From CAVSUR01 sp052143655 (lineage in GTDB: Bacteria > Actinomycetota > Actinomycetes > Streptosporangiales > Streptosporangiaceae), in assembly GCA_052143655.1 (NCBI GenBank), contig JBKQSL010000521.1:1-26848 (forward strand): 26,848 nucleotides of DNA. The letters are read 5' to 3'. The position numbers and the translations under genes were made by a program. Within the stretch, counting starts at the first letter, position 1. Each line of letters begins with the position of its first letter. Under the pieces are notes generated by a model, which was given only the letters and a program-made list of their open reading frames with translations, searched no databases and was not told the DNA's origin. Of this stretch, positions 1 through 7,413 are shown piece after piece.

Positions 1-1397
1 GCTACGGCGACCCGCGCGGCATCCCGGTCCTGCGGCAGGCGCTGGCCGGCTACCTCGGCCGCGCCCGCGGCGTGCTGGCCCGCCCGGACCAGATCGTGGT
101 CTGCGCCGGATACGCGCATGCGCTCGGCCTGCTCACCGCCGTGCTCGCCGCCCGCGGCGCGACAGAGCTGGCGTTCGAGGACCCGTCACTGTGGCGGCAC
201 CGGGACGTGGCCGTGCGAGCCGGCCTGGCAGTCCGCGGCGTCCCGGTCGACGACCGGGGCATCGTCGTCGGCCAGATCCGCGGCCCGGCCGTCGTGGTCA
301 CGCCGGCGCACCAGTACCCGACCGGGGTGACCCTGGAGCCGGCCCGCCGGGCCGAGCTGGCCGACTGGGCCCGCAGCACCGGCGGCCTGGTCATCGAGGA
401 CGACTACGACGGCGAGTTCCGCTACGACCGGCAGCCGGTCGGCGCCGTGCAGGGCCTGGCGCCCGAGCACGTGGCCTACGCCGGGACCGCCAGCAAGACC
501 CTCGCGCCCGGCTTGCGGCTAGCCTGGCTGGCCCTGCCGGAGCCGCTGCTGGCCGAGTCCGGGGCCGCGCTCGGCCAGGCTGACGCCCACGCCGGCGTCA
601 TCGACCAGCTCGTGCTCGCCGACCTGATCAGCAGCGGCGGCTACGACCGGCACGTCCGGCGCAGCCGGATCCAGTACCGGGCCCGGCGGGACCGGCTGGC
701 CGCCGTCCTGGCCCGGCAGGCGCCGGGGATCACCCTGCGCGGCATCGCCGCGGGCCTGCACGCGCTGGCCGAGCTGCCCGCGGGCAGTCCCGGTGAGGCG
801 GCGGCGGTCGCGCTTGCCCAGGCCCGGGGCATCGCCGTCGAGGCGCTGGGCCGGAACTGGATCAGCCCCGGCCCGCATCCGCAGGGCCTGGTCATCGGAT
901 ACGCCACGCCGGCCGCGCACGCCTTCGAGCCGGCCCTGCGGGGGCTGGCCGCTGTGCTGGCCGAGGTGACCCCGGCCGGCCAGCCCGGTTCCGGGCCTGC
1001 GGACTCGCGCCCGGGCGAGCATCACCCCATGCAGGTACCGAAGGCCACCGAGGCTGACCGGGACTTCTTTCGGTCCCTGCTGCCCGCCGACCCCGAGGTG
1101 GAGGTCAAGCCGATGTTCGGCAACCTCGGCGCGTTCGTGCACGGCAACATGTTCGCGGGCCTGCTCGGCACCGACGTCGGCGTCCGGCTGCCGGACGCGG
1201 CCCGGGACGAGCTGGCCGCGGTCGAGGGCAGCGGCCCGTTCGGCCCGGACGGGCGCCCGATGGGCGGCTACCTCAGCCTCCCGGCCGCCTGGCGATCCGA
1301 TCCGGAAGCGGCCGCGCCCTGGGTGGCGGCGGCCCTGGAGCACGCCCGGTCCCTGCCGCTGAAGGTGAAGAAGCAGAAAAGGGCCGCCGCCGACTGA
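1..1397 (+). CDS. MocR-type PLP aminotransferase-like regulator fused in frame to a TfoX N-terminal-like domain (5' end missing)
   Basis: The frame is open from base 3 at the window edge (YGDPRGIPVLRQALAGYL...), so the start and the expected GntR winged-helix domain lie outside. What is visible is the fold-type I aminotransferase-like half of a MocR regulator. It has the Asp motif IEDDYDGEFRY near base 395, the PLP-lysine motif ASKTLAPGLRL near base 490, and an arginine-rich RRSRIQYRARRDRL helix. MocR proteins use PLP as an effector ligand to control vitamin B6, GABA or amino acid genes; the target here is unknown. After a Gly/Pro linker, from about base 1029 (Met of MQVPKATEADRDFF), the same frame encodes about 120 residues like TfoX/Sxy N-terminal proteins (VKPMFGNLGAFVHGNMF, GRPMGGYLSLP). 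There is no stop between the parts. The ATG at 1029 has only a weak GGGCGAG upstream, so either a real fusion or an internal start is possible. TfoX-like proteins of this size usually stand alone. Confidence 0.85.
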   Translation, partial: YGDPRGIPVLRQALAGYLGRARGVLARPDQIVVCAGYAHALGLLTAVLAARGATELAFEDPSLWRHRDVAVRAGLAVRGVPVDDRGIVVGQIRGPAVVVTPAHQYPTGVTLEPARRAELADWARSTGGLVIEDDYDGEFRYDRQPVGAVQGLAPEHVAYAGTASKTLAPGLRLAWLALPEPLLAESGAALGQADAHAGVIDQLVLADLISSGGYDRHVRRSRIQYRARRDRLAAVLARQAPGITLRGIAAGLHALAELPAGSPGEAAAVALAQARGIAVEALGRNWISPGPHPQGLVIGYATPAAHAFEPALRGLAAVLAEVTPAGQPGSGPADSRPGEHHPMQVPKATEADRDFFRSLLPADPEVEVKPMFGNLGAFVHGNMFAGLLGTDVGVRLPDAARDELAAVEGSGPFGPDGRPMGGYLSLPAAWRSDPEAAAPWVAAALEHARSLPLKVKKQKRAAAD

Positions 1398-1475
1398 CCG
1401 CGCCGAGGCCGGCCAGGCCGGGCGCCCCGAGGGCAGCCGACCGGCCAGGCCGGGCGGCCCGGGTCAGACGACCAG

Positions 1476-1973
1476 TCAGACGACCAGGCTGCGCCGCTCC
1501 AGCAGCACCACGTCCCGCCACCGGCCGTGGTGGCAGCCGAGGCGCTCGCGGATGCCGACCACCCGGAACCCGGCGGCCTGGTGCAGCGCGATGCTCGCGG
1601 TGTTCTCGGGGAAGATCCCTGACTGAATGGTCCAGATGCCCGCCGCCTCGGTGGACTCGATGAACGCGGCCAGCAGCAGGCGGCCGATGCCGCGGCCGCG
1701 CGCCGCCGGGCTGACGTACACCGAGTGCTCGACGACGCCCTGGTAGACACACCGGCTCGAGACCGGCGACGCGGCCACCCAGCCGAGCACGCCCGCCGGG
1801 CCGCCGGCCGCGGCGCCGATCGCGACGAACCGGTGCCCGGCCAGCCGGGCCGCGCTGAACTGCGCCCGGTCCGGTGCCCGGGTCTCGAACGTGGCGTTGC
1901 CCTCGTCGATCCCCGCCTGGTAGATCGCCAGCACGGCCGCCGCGTGCGCGTCGGTCATCGGCTCGATCGTCAC
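1476..1973 (-). CDS. GNAT family N-acetyltransferase, phosphinothricin acetyltransferase-like
   Basis: A 165-residue protein of the GNAT fold, closest by eye to the Pat/YncA group that acetylates small amines with acetyl-CoA. The N-terminus (TIEPMTDAHAAAVLAIYQ, then GIDEGNATFET) is typical of this group. The acetyl-CoA binding motif A is HSVYVSPAARGRGIGRLLL, and the C-terminal FPENTASIALHQAAGFRVVG follows. The substrate cannot be predicted. I chose GTG at 1973 because it gives the family-like N-terminus; ATG at 1958 is five codons later. A third option is GTG at 2096, which overlaps the stop of the upstream MBL stub as GTGA and would add about 41 Pro/Glu-rich residues encoded by an 18-bp repeat. 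It is convergent with the MocR/TfoX gene, 78 bases away. Confidence 0.85.
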   Translation of the reverse strand: MTIEPMTDAHAAAVLAIYQAGIDEGNATFETRAPDRAQFSAARLAGHRFVAIGAAAGGPAGVLGWVAASPVSSRCVYQGVVEHSVYVSPAARGRGIGRLLLAAFIESTEAAGIWTIQSGIFPENTASIALHQAAGFRVVGIRERLGCHHGRWRDVVLLERRSLVV

Positions 1974-2006
1974 CGCCGCGCCCGGCTCAGCTGGCCGGCC
2001 GGGACC

Positions 2007-2060
2007 GGCAGGCTCGCGCAGGCTGGCAGGCTCGCGCACGCTGGCAGGCTCGGGCGGCTC
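2007..2060. repeat. 18-bp direct repeat, three units
   Basis: Three consecutive 18-base units begin GGCAGGCTCG at 2007, 2025 and 2043. The first two differ at one base and the third diverges in its second half. The repeat lies just upstream of the chosen acetyltransferase start. In the acetyltransferase frame it reads as Arg-Glu-Pro-Ala-Ser-like hexapeptides, so it is either spacer or part of an N-terminal extension if GTG 2096 is used. Confidence 0.7.
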
Positions 2061-2092
2061 GGCCGGGCCGCCGTGCGCCGCCGCGCCGCCGC

Positions 2093-2350
2093 TCACGTCG
2101 TGCAGCACCGGACCCCGTCCTCGCTGCTGACCCGCAGCGCGCCGCGCTCCGCCAGCACGTCCAGGTGCGCGATCGTCTCGTTCACGGCCAGCATCTGGTT
2201 GAACATGTCCAGGTCGGTGAAGGCACGGTGACGGCTGGTCCAGGCCAGCTGGTGCGCTGCCTCCCAGGCGGTGGCCGAGCCGGTGCCCGGGCCGCTGGCG
2301 GCCCCGGCCGTGTCGTCCGGGTCTGGCGCCTGGCGTGAGTGCGGCAGCAC
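2093..2350 (-). pseudogene. C-terminal stub of a metallo-beta-lactamase-fold hydrolase
   Basis: An 85-codon frame beginning with GTG four bases after the aminotransferase stop. Its last 55-60 residues (AWEAAHQLAWTSRHRAF, then TDLDMFNQMLAVNETIAHLD) resemble the winged-helix tail found at the C-terminus of many actinobacterial MBL-fold hydrolases. The whole catalytic domain with its HxHxDH metal motif is absent: upstream is the unrelated aminotransferase in another frame. The first 25 residues are Pro/Gly/Ala-rich filler. This points to a truncated remnant left by a deletion. Its TGA overlaps an in-frame GTG of the downstream acetyltransferase frame, suggesting an original MBL-GNAT gene pair. 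It might still be translated as a small protein, but I see no reason to assign it a function. Confidence 0.6.
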
Positions 2351-2353
2351 CGG

Positions 2354-3736
2354 TCAGGCCGCCAGCTCTGCGGCGGCTGCGGCGAACACCGCGAGGTGCT
2401 GGTCCACGTCGGCCCGGGTGGTGGCCGGGCACATCAGCGCCATGTTGTGGAACGGCGTCAGCAGGATGCCCCGGTTGACCAGGTACAGGTGCAGGTACTC
2501 ATCCAGCTCCGGGTCCGCCGCGGCGGCGGACTCGCCGCCAGTGCGCGGCGGCTCCGGGCAGAACCGGTACTCGGCCCGGGCCCCCAGCTGGGTGATGCTC
2601 CACGGCAGCCGGCGGGCCGCCAGCACCTCGCGGATCCCGGCGGTATACCGGTCGGCGAGCTCGATCATCGCGGCGAACGCCTCGTCGGTCAGCACCTTCT
2701 CCAGCGTGGCGCGCATCGCCGCCACCGACAGGGCGTTGCCCGCCAGCGTGCCGCCCACCCCGCCGGTGTCCTCGATGTCGGCGCCGGGGTCGGCGAGTAT
2801 CCGCTCGGCCAGCGGCGCCGACAGCCCGTAGGCCCCGGCCGGGATCCCGCCGGCGATTGACTTGCCGATCGCGACGATGTCCGGCTCCAGGCCCCAGGCG
2901 CGGGTGCAGCCGCCCGGCCCGGCGCTGAACGTGTGCGTCTCGTCGTTGATCAGCAGCGTGCCGTGCGCCCGGGTCAGCTCCCGCACCGCCTCCAGGTAGC
3001 CCGGCTCGGGCAGCGCGATCCCGATGTTGGTCAGGGCGGGCTCCATCAGCACCGCGGCCACGTCGCCCGGTGCGAGCTCGCGCTCCAGCGCGGCCTGGTC
3101 GTTGAACTCCACGACGCGGGTAGTCTGCACGGGGTCCACCGGGGCGCCGACGTTCCCGGCCCGCGACTGCGGCCCGTCCGGCGTGGCCACGATGAACGTC
3201 TCGTCCACGCTGCCGTGATAGCAGTAGCTGAAGACGAGGATCTTGGGCCGCCCGGTGAGATGCCGCGCGACCCTGATGGCCCAGCGGTTGGCGTCGGTCG
3301 CGGTGAGCGTGAAGCTCCAGTGGCTCGGGCCGAACCGCCGGGCCAGCTCGGCGCCCACCCACTGCGCATCGGCCGTCGGCAGCATCGTCGTCGCGCCGCC
3401 CAGCTCGCAGTACCGGCGGAACACCGCGCGCTGCACCGGCTCGGGGGAGTGCCCGGCCATCGCCCCGGTGTCGCCCAGGCAGAAGTCGGCGTAGGAGTTG
3501 CCGTCGATGTCGGTGAGCCGGGCGCCCTGCGCGCTGGCCAGGTACAGCGGGAAGCCGCCGGACCACATCCGCATCCAGGTCATCGGGACCCCGCCGAGCA
3601 GGCTGCCGGCCGAGTCGGCGAACGCCTGCGCCGACCGCGGGTGCGCAGCGGCGTAGGCCTCCCGTTCCCGGCTGATCAGCATGGCCAGCCGCCCGGCGTG
3701 GATGCCCGCCCGTCCGGGGGCTTGCTGTAGCGCCAT
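2354..3736 (-). CDS. Class III PLP aminotransferase / glutamate-1-semialdehyde aminomutase-like protein
   Basis: A 460-residue fold-type I PLP enzyme of the class III (HemL-like) family. Visible landmarks are YADFCLGDTGAMAGHSPEPV near residue 82, FSYCYHGSVDE near 169, the cofactor Asp in LLINDETHTF (D265) and the Schiff-base lysine in AIGKSIAGGIPAG (K292). True HemL makes 5-aminolevulinate from glutamate-1-semialdehyde. This protein is somewhat longer (true HemL is about 430), has DETHTF where HemL typically has DEV, and is not beside other haem genes, so it is better called a HemL-like transaminase of unknown substrate. ATG 3736 is preceded by GGAGG eight bases upstream. It follows the VWA gene by 86 bases on the same strand and could be the last gene of that transcript. 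Confidence 0.85.
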   Translation of the reverse strand: MALQQAPGRAGIHAGRLAMLISREREAYAAAHPRSAQAFADSAGSLLGGVPMTWMRMWSGGFPLYLASAQGARLTDIDGNSYADFCLGDTGAMAGHSPEPVQRAVFRRYCELGGATTMLPTADAQWVGAELARRFGPSHWSFTLTATDANRWAIRVARHLTGRPKILVFSYCYHGSVDETFIVATPDGPQSRAGNVGAPVDPVQTTRVVEFNDQAALERELAPGDVAAVLMEPALTNIGIALPEPGYLEAVRELTRAHGTLLINDETHTFSAGPGGCTRAWGLEPDIVAIGKSIAGGIPAGAYGLSAPLAERILADPGADIEDTGGVGGTLAGNALSVAAMRATLEKVLTDEAFAAMIELADRYTAGIREVLAARRLPWSITQLGARAEYRFCPEPPRTGGESAAAADPELDEYLHLYLVNRGILLTPFHNMALMCPATTRADVDQHLAVFAAAAAELAA

Positions 3737-3822
3737 AGCGTGATCCTCCATCTGTGCCCAGGGCCGGTTCGCCTGCCGCAGAGCACAGCATCTCAGGACC
3801 GGGCCGGCCAGCCGGGCCCGGA

Positions 3823-5055
3823 TTACCTGCCGGGTGATCCTGCGCCCGAGGGCACCCGGACGGCCCTGGCCCACGGCGGCCCATCGGGGGCGTCGTCGCC
3901 GAGCAGCCCGACAACGGTCCGCATCCCCCGGGGCGGCTCGTCCGGCCAGGGCGTGAACCCGTCGGTGAGCACGACCGCGATCGCGGGGCGGGGGCGCAGC
4001 ATGGCCGCTGCGGCCAGCCCGGCGCCCATGTCGGTCCCGCCGCCGCCGACCAGTTCCACCTGCCGGGCGGTGCTGGCCCGGCGGGCCGGCCCGGCCGCGG
4101 TGTCGCAGGCCAGGACCCGCAGCTGCCGGGCCAGCCCGACGGCCCGCAGCAGCCCCTCCACTTCGGCCAGCGCGGCGGCCAGCAGCTCGCCGGTCATGCT
4201 GCCGGAGGTGTCGCAGACCACGGCGACGTCGGGCACCGGCCGGCGCAGCGCGGGCAGCACGACGCCGCCGGCCACCGTGGCGCGGCGCGACGGGCGCCGG
4301 TAGGAGTAGTCCACCGCGCCGGCGGTGTCGGCCACGGCCCGGCGCAGCTCGGCGGCCAGCGCCGCCCGCCAGTCCACCGCCGGGCTGAGGATGTCCTGCG
4401 CCCAGCGCAGCAGCCCGGCCGGGACGGTGCCGGCCTCCCGGCCGTGCCGGGCACAGTCCTGGGCGACCTGCCGCGCCAGCAGCCGCGCCTGCCACGGGGC
4501 CAGTCCCGGCGGCCCGGCCGCGTCCCACGGCCGCGGCAGCCCGTCCGCGCCGCTGCCGCAGTCCAGGAACTGCCCGCCGGGGCCGGTGCCCGGTTGATCA
4601 CTAAGCCCGAACGAGCGGTCCGGCGCTGGTGCCGCCGTGAAAGCCGGTGCCGCCGCGAAATACTGCTCGGCGAGCAGCCCGGCCGCCGCCCCCAGGTGCC
4701 GGGGCAGGACCGGATTGCCGGGCAGCTCCAGCCCGGCCGGGAGCAGATCGTCGTTGATCTCCGCGTCGGCGCATCGCACCCAGCTGGCTGCCCGGTCCGG
4801 GGTGACCCCGGCGGGGGCGGCCCGCGCCGCGTGCGCGCGCAGCAGGTGGCACACATGATGGACCAGCACGCTGCCGAACTGCGCCGGGTTCCAGCCCGCC
4901 GCCAGGTCCGGATCGGCGTGCAGCCGCCAGCTCTCGTCCACCGCGACCGTGCCGATGCCCGCCGCCGCCCGGACCTGCGCGCCGAACAGCCCGCTGGCCA
5001 GGTAGGGGAACTTCGACGCCGCCCAGAGCCGGGCGGAGGGACTCGCCGCGCTCAT
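3823..5055 (-). CDS. VWA-like domain protein with degenerate DUF2201 metallopeptidase domain
   Basis: A 410-residue cytoplasmic-looking protein. The N-terminal third matches the DUF2201 putative metallopeptidase layout, including ADAEINDDL at 96-104. The zinc motif expected as HExxH reads HHVCH at 66-70, so the catalytic glutamate position is His. The C-terminal half is a VWA-like domain with an intact MIDAS: DTSGS at 282-286, Thr in GGGGTDMGAG (T341) and Asp in VVLTDGFTPWP (D365). A Pro/Ala-rich linker lies near 135-190. VWA proteins of this type work with MoxR AAA+ ATPases, binding a partner through a metal ion. Its ATG overlaps the MoxR stop as ATGA (5052-5055), so the two are translationally coupled. 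The loss of Glu suggests a binding rather than a protease role; this is inference. Confidence 0.85.
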   Translation of the reverse strand: MSAASPSARLWAASKFPYLASGLFGAQVRAAAGIGTVAVDESWRLHADPDLAAGWNPAQFGSVLVHHVCHLLRAHAARAAPAGVTPDRAASWVRCADAEINDDLLPAGLELPGNPVLPRHLGAAAGLLAEQYFAAAPAFTAAPAPDRSFGLSDQPGTGPGGQFLDCGSGADGLPRPWDAAGPPGLAPWQARLLARQVAQDCARHGREAGTVPAGLLRWAQDILSPAVDWRAALAAELRRAVADTAGAVDYSYRRPSRRATVAGGVVLPALRRPVPDVAVVCDTSGSMTGELLAAALAEVEGLLRAVGLARQLRVLACDTAAGPARRASTARQVELVGGGGTDMGAGLAAAAMLRPRPAIAVVLTDGFTPWPDEPPRGMRTVVGLLGDDAPDGPPWARAVRVPSGAGSPGR

Positions 5056-6176
5056 CCGGGCAGCAGCCCGGCGTCCCGCAGCACCGGGGCGAACAGCCGT
5101 ACCTCGGCGGGCAGGACCGCCCCGTCGGGCCGGCACCGGGCCAGCGTCCTGGCCGCGACCGCGGCCACGTCGGGCGCCCCGGCCGCGGCCCGGCCGAGTA
5201 CCCGCCAGCCTGCCGCCCAGCGCTGCGGTGTCGGGTCGGCGGCGACCATGGCCGCCACCGCGGCCACGGCGGCGTAGGCACGGTCGCCGCGGCGCGGCAG
5301 CACGAACGACTCCGGGTCGGCCAGCGCCGCCTCCGGGTCAGGCAGGTCCATCTCGGCCAGCCAGGCCAGGTACTCCACCCCGGCGCCCTCGCCGACCGCG
5401 CCGCGCACCAGGGCGGCGGCCGACTCCTCGCTCACGCCGGCCGCCTGGGCCGCGGCTTGCAGCCGCGCGGCCATGTCCCACGTGCGCGGGCTAGGCCAGC
5501 CGCGCCCGGCCGAGGTGGCGTCTGACGGCGGCGCGCACGCGAGGGCCGGGCGGACGTGCAGGAAGGCGGCCGCCAGGGTGCGGCTGATGCCGATCCCGGC
5601 CTCCCACCCGTCCGGCAGGCTGGGCACGGCCGGCGTCGTCCAGCCGCCGGCCAGCCCGTCGGCCACGGCCCGCGGGTCGATGTCCCAGGCCAGGTGGCAC
5701 AGCCGGTTGGCCAGCGGCGCGGACAGGTCCCAGCCGTCAGCCGCCTGCTCCGGCGGGTTCGCGGCCGCGACGACCGCCACCTGATCCGGCAGTGCCAGGT
5801 CGCCGACGACGCGCTCGAGCACCACCCGCAGCAGCGCCGCCTGCACGGCAGGCGGCGCGGTGGACAGCTCGTCCAGGAACAGCAGGCCCCGGCCGGCCCC
5901 GGCCAGCCGCTGCGCCCAGCCGGGCGGGGCGAACCGCACGCCGGCGCCGACCACCACCGGCAGCCCGGCGAAGTCGGATGGCTCGCGGATGGAGGCGATG
6001 ACGGTTTCGCAGGGCCAGCCCAGCCCGTCGGCCAGCGCCCGGATCGTCGATGTCTTGCCGGTGCCGGGCGCACCCCACAGCAGCACCGGCACCCGCGCGG
6101 CGACCGCGACACCGAGCGCCTCCACCACGGCCGCCTGCTGCTGCGCTACCGCGGCGCGCCGCCCGCTTCCGCTCAT
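5052..6176 (-). CDS. MoxR-type AAA+ ATPase
   Basis: A 374-residue AAA+ ATPase. It has Walker A GAPGTGKT at 35-42, Walker B LLFLDE at 98-103, sensor 1 in VVAAANPPEQAA (N140) and an arginine-finger-like Arg in PLANRL (R158). The order and the short region after Walker B fit MoxR-family chaperone ATPases, which remodel or activate partner proteins together with VWA proteins. The C-terminal 170 residues are mostly helical (ALVRGAVGEGAGVEYLAWL) and include the lid domain. The stop overlaps the ATG of the VWA gene, giving a classical MoxR-VWA pair. Upstream, 79 bases separate it from two coupled genes of unknown family on the same strand. The substrate of the system is unknown. Confidence 0.9.
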   Translation of the reverse strand: MSGSGRRAAVAQQQAAVVEALGVAVAARVPVLLWGAPGTGKTSTIRALADGLGWPCETVIASIREPSDFAGLPVVVGAGVRFAPPGWAQRLAGAGRGLLFLDELSTAPPAVQAALLRVVLERVVGDLALPDQVAVVAAANPPEQAADGWDLSAPLANRLCHLAWDIDPRAVADGLAGGWTTPAVPSLPDGWEAGIGISRTLAAAFLHVRPALACAPPSDATSAGRGWPSPRTWDMAARLQAAAQAAGVSEESAAALVRGAVGEGAGVEYLAWLAEMDLPDPEAALADPESFVLPRRGDRAYAAVAAVAAMVAADPTPQRWAAGWRVLGRAAAGAPDVAAVAARTLARCRPDGAVLPAEVRLFAPVLRDAGLLPG

Positions 6177-6255
6177 CCTGTCCTCAGCTCATCCGCCTGC
6201 AGCTCATGACGCCCGCGCCGTGCCCGGCCTGCCCGCGGCCTTATGCGGCGCGCTG

Positions 6256-7413
6256 TCAGTCACCGGCCGGGTCCCGGTGCCAGCCGCCGCCAGCTGCCCG
6301 CACCGTCAGTATCACTGGCCCGGCCCCCGGCGCTGGCACGGCCAGCACGGTGGCCCGCGGCCAGTCCGCGGCCTGGACGTCGACGACCAGGTGGCCGCCG
6401 GCGACGGCGAGCCCGGCCGCCCACACCCGGGCCAGCCAGTCCGCGGGCAGCGCGGCCCGCAGCGTGCGCCCGGCACCGTCTCCGGTGCTCGCCAGCTGCC
6501 CCCAGCCCGGTCCCTCGTGCAGCGTCGTCTGCACCCGGTCCGGGCCGATGCCCAGCCAGTCCGCGGCGGCGGGGGCCAGCCGCCCGGCGAGCGCCGCGGT
6601 GAGCGCGGGCCGGTGCGCGGCCCGGTCACCGGCCCGCGGCCCGCCGTCTGCCCATGCCGCTGCCACGGTGCCGCTCAGCCGCATGGCGAGGCCGGTCCCG
6701 AGCGCGAGCAGGCCGAGCAGCCGTTCCCGGTCAGCCCAGGCCCGGTCGGCTTTCCTGCGCGCCTGCCACCGGGCTGCGAACGCGGCCCTCGCCGCCCCGC
6801 TGGCCGTCTGGATCCGCGCCAGCCGCTGCAGCCGCGCCGCCAGGCCGCTCGTGCTGCTGATGCTCATCATCCCGCCGCCGGGCCGCTGGACAGACTGGAC
6901 AGCTGGGCCGCCCGCGCTGCCGCTGACGGCCCCCGCGGCAGCAGCCTGCACGAGCACGGCGGCCGCGCTGCGGCCGGCTCCGGCCGCCCGGCGTCCCAGC
7001 CGGGACCAGCTGCCGCCCGCCGCGCCGTGCGCCGGACCGCCCGGGGCCGCTTGACCGTAGGTCGCCCCCGTCATCGGCGCGTAGCCGAACCAGCCGCCCG
7101 GGTGGGCTGGACCGGCGGCCAGCTCGGCTGGCGTGACCGTCATCGCGTCGGCGGCCGAGCGCGGCCCGGCGGCGAGGACGTCCAGATCGCCGCTGCGCTC
7201 TGCCCATGCCTGCAGCAGTTCGATGCAGTGGGCTTGCTCGCCGCCGAGCGCGGCGAGCACGAGCTCGCCGTCGGCGTCCGGATGGTCCAGCGCGCTCAGC
7301 GCGCCATCGGCCCACCGCAGCCGGTGCGTGACGTCGCCGCAGCCGACCTGCACCTCGGCCGGCGGCAGCGCCGCCCACCACGGCGGCGCTGCGGTACTTC
7401 CGGCCCTGCTCAT
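6256..7413 (-). CDS. Uncharacterised protein coupled to a MoxR-VWA operon
   Basis: A 385-residue protein that I do not recognise. It starts at ATG 7413, which overlaps the stop of the upstream gene as ATGA, so the two are probably translationally coupled. The N-terminal 80 residues look like a compact domain (WWAALPPAEVQVGCGDVTHRLRW in two stretches, then a region rich in Leu/Ala ending LLQAWAERSGDLDVL). The centre (about 110-190) is Gly/Ala-rich and low in complexity. Next comes a basic helical stretch (AARLQRLARIQTAS, FAARWQARRKADRAW). The last 150 residues mix hydrophobic helices (LLGLLALGTGLAMRL) with a beta-rich end (HLVVDVQAADWPRATVLAVP). There is no signal peptide and no clear catalytic motif. 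Its position directly before moxR suggests it is an accessory or target protein of that ATPase; this is inference from synteny only. Confidence 0.75.
   Translation of the reverse strand: MSRAGSTAAPPWWAALPPAEVQVGCGDVTHRLRWADGALSALDHPDADGELVLAALGGEQAHCIELLQAWAERSGDLDVLAAGPRSAADAMTVTPAELAAGPAHPGGWFGYAPMTGATYGQAAPGGPAHGAAGGSWSRLGRRAAGAGRSAAAVLVQAAAAGAVSGSAGGPAVQSVQRPGGGMMSISSTSGLAARLQRLARIQTASGAARAAFAARWQARRKADRAWADRERLLGLLALGTGLAMRLSGTVAAAWADGGPRAGDRAAHRPALTAALAGRLAPAAADWLGIGPDRVQTTLHEGPGWGQLASTGDGAGRTLRAALPADWLARVWAAGLAVAGGHLVVDVQAADWPRATVLAVPAPGAGPVILTVRAAGGGWHRDPAGD

Noticed and set aside
1974..2432. N-terminal 150-codon extension of the acetyltransferase frame
   Set aside because: Beyond GTG 2096 it overlaps the MBL stub and the aminotransferase 3' end in the wrong frame; only the 1973 or 2096 starts are plausible.
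2354..3736. Calling the class III enzyme hemL
   Set aside because: The protein is longer than typical HemL, has DETHTF where HemL usually has DEV, and is not with haem biosynthesis genes, so the specific symbol is not supported.
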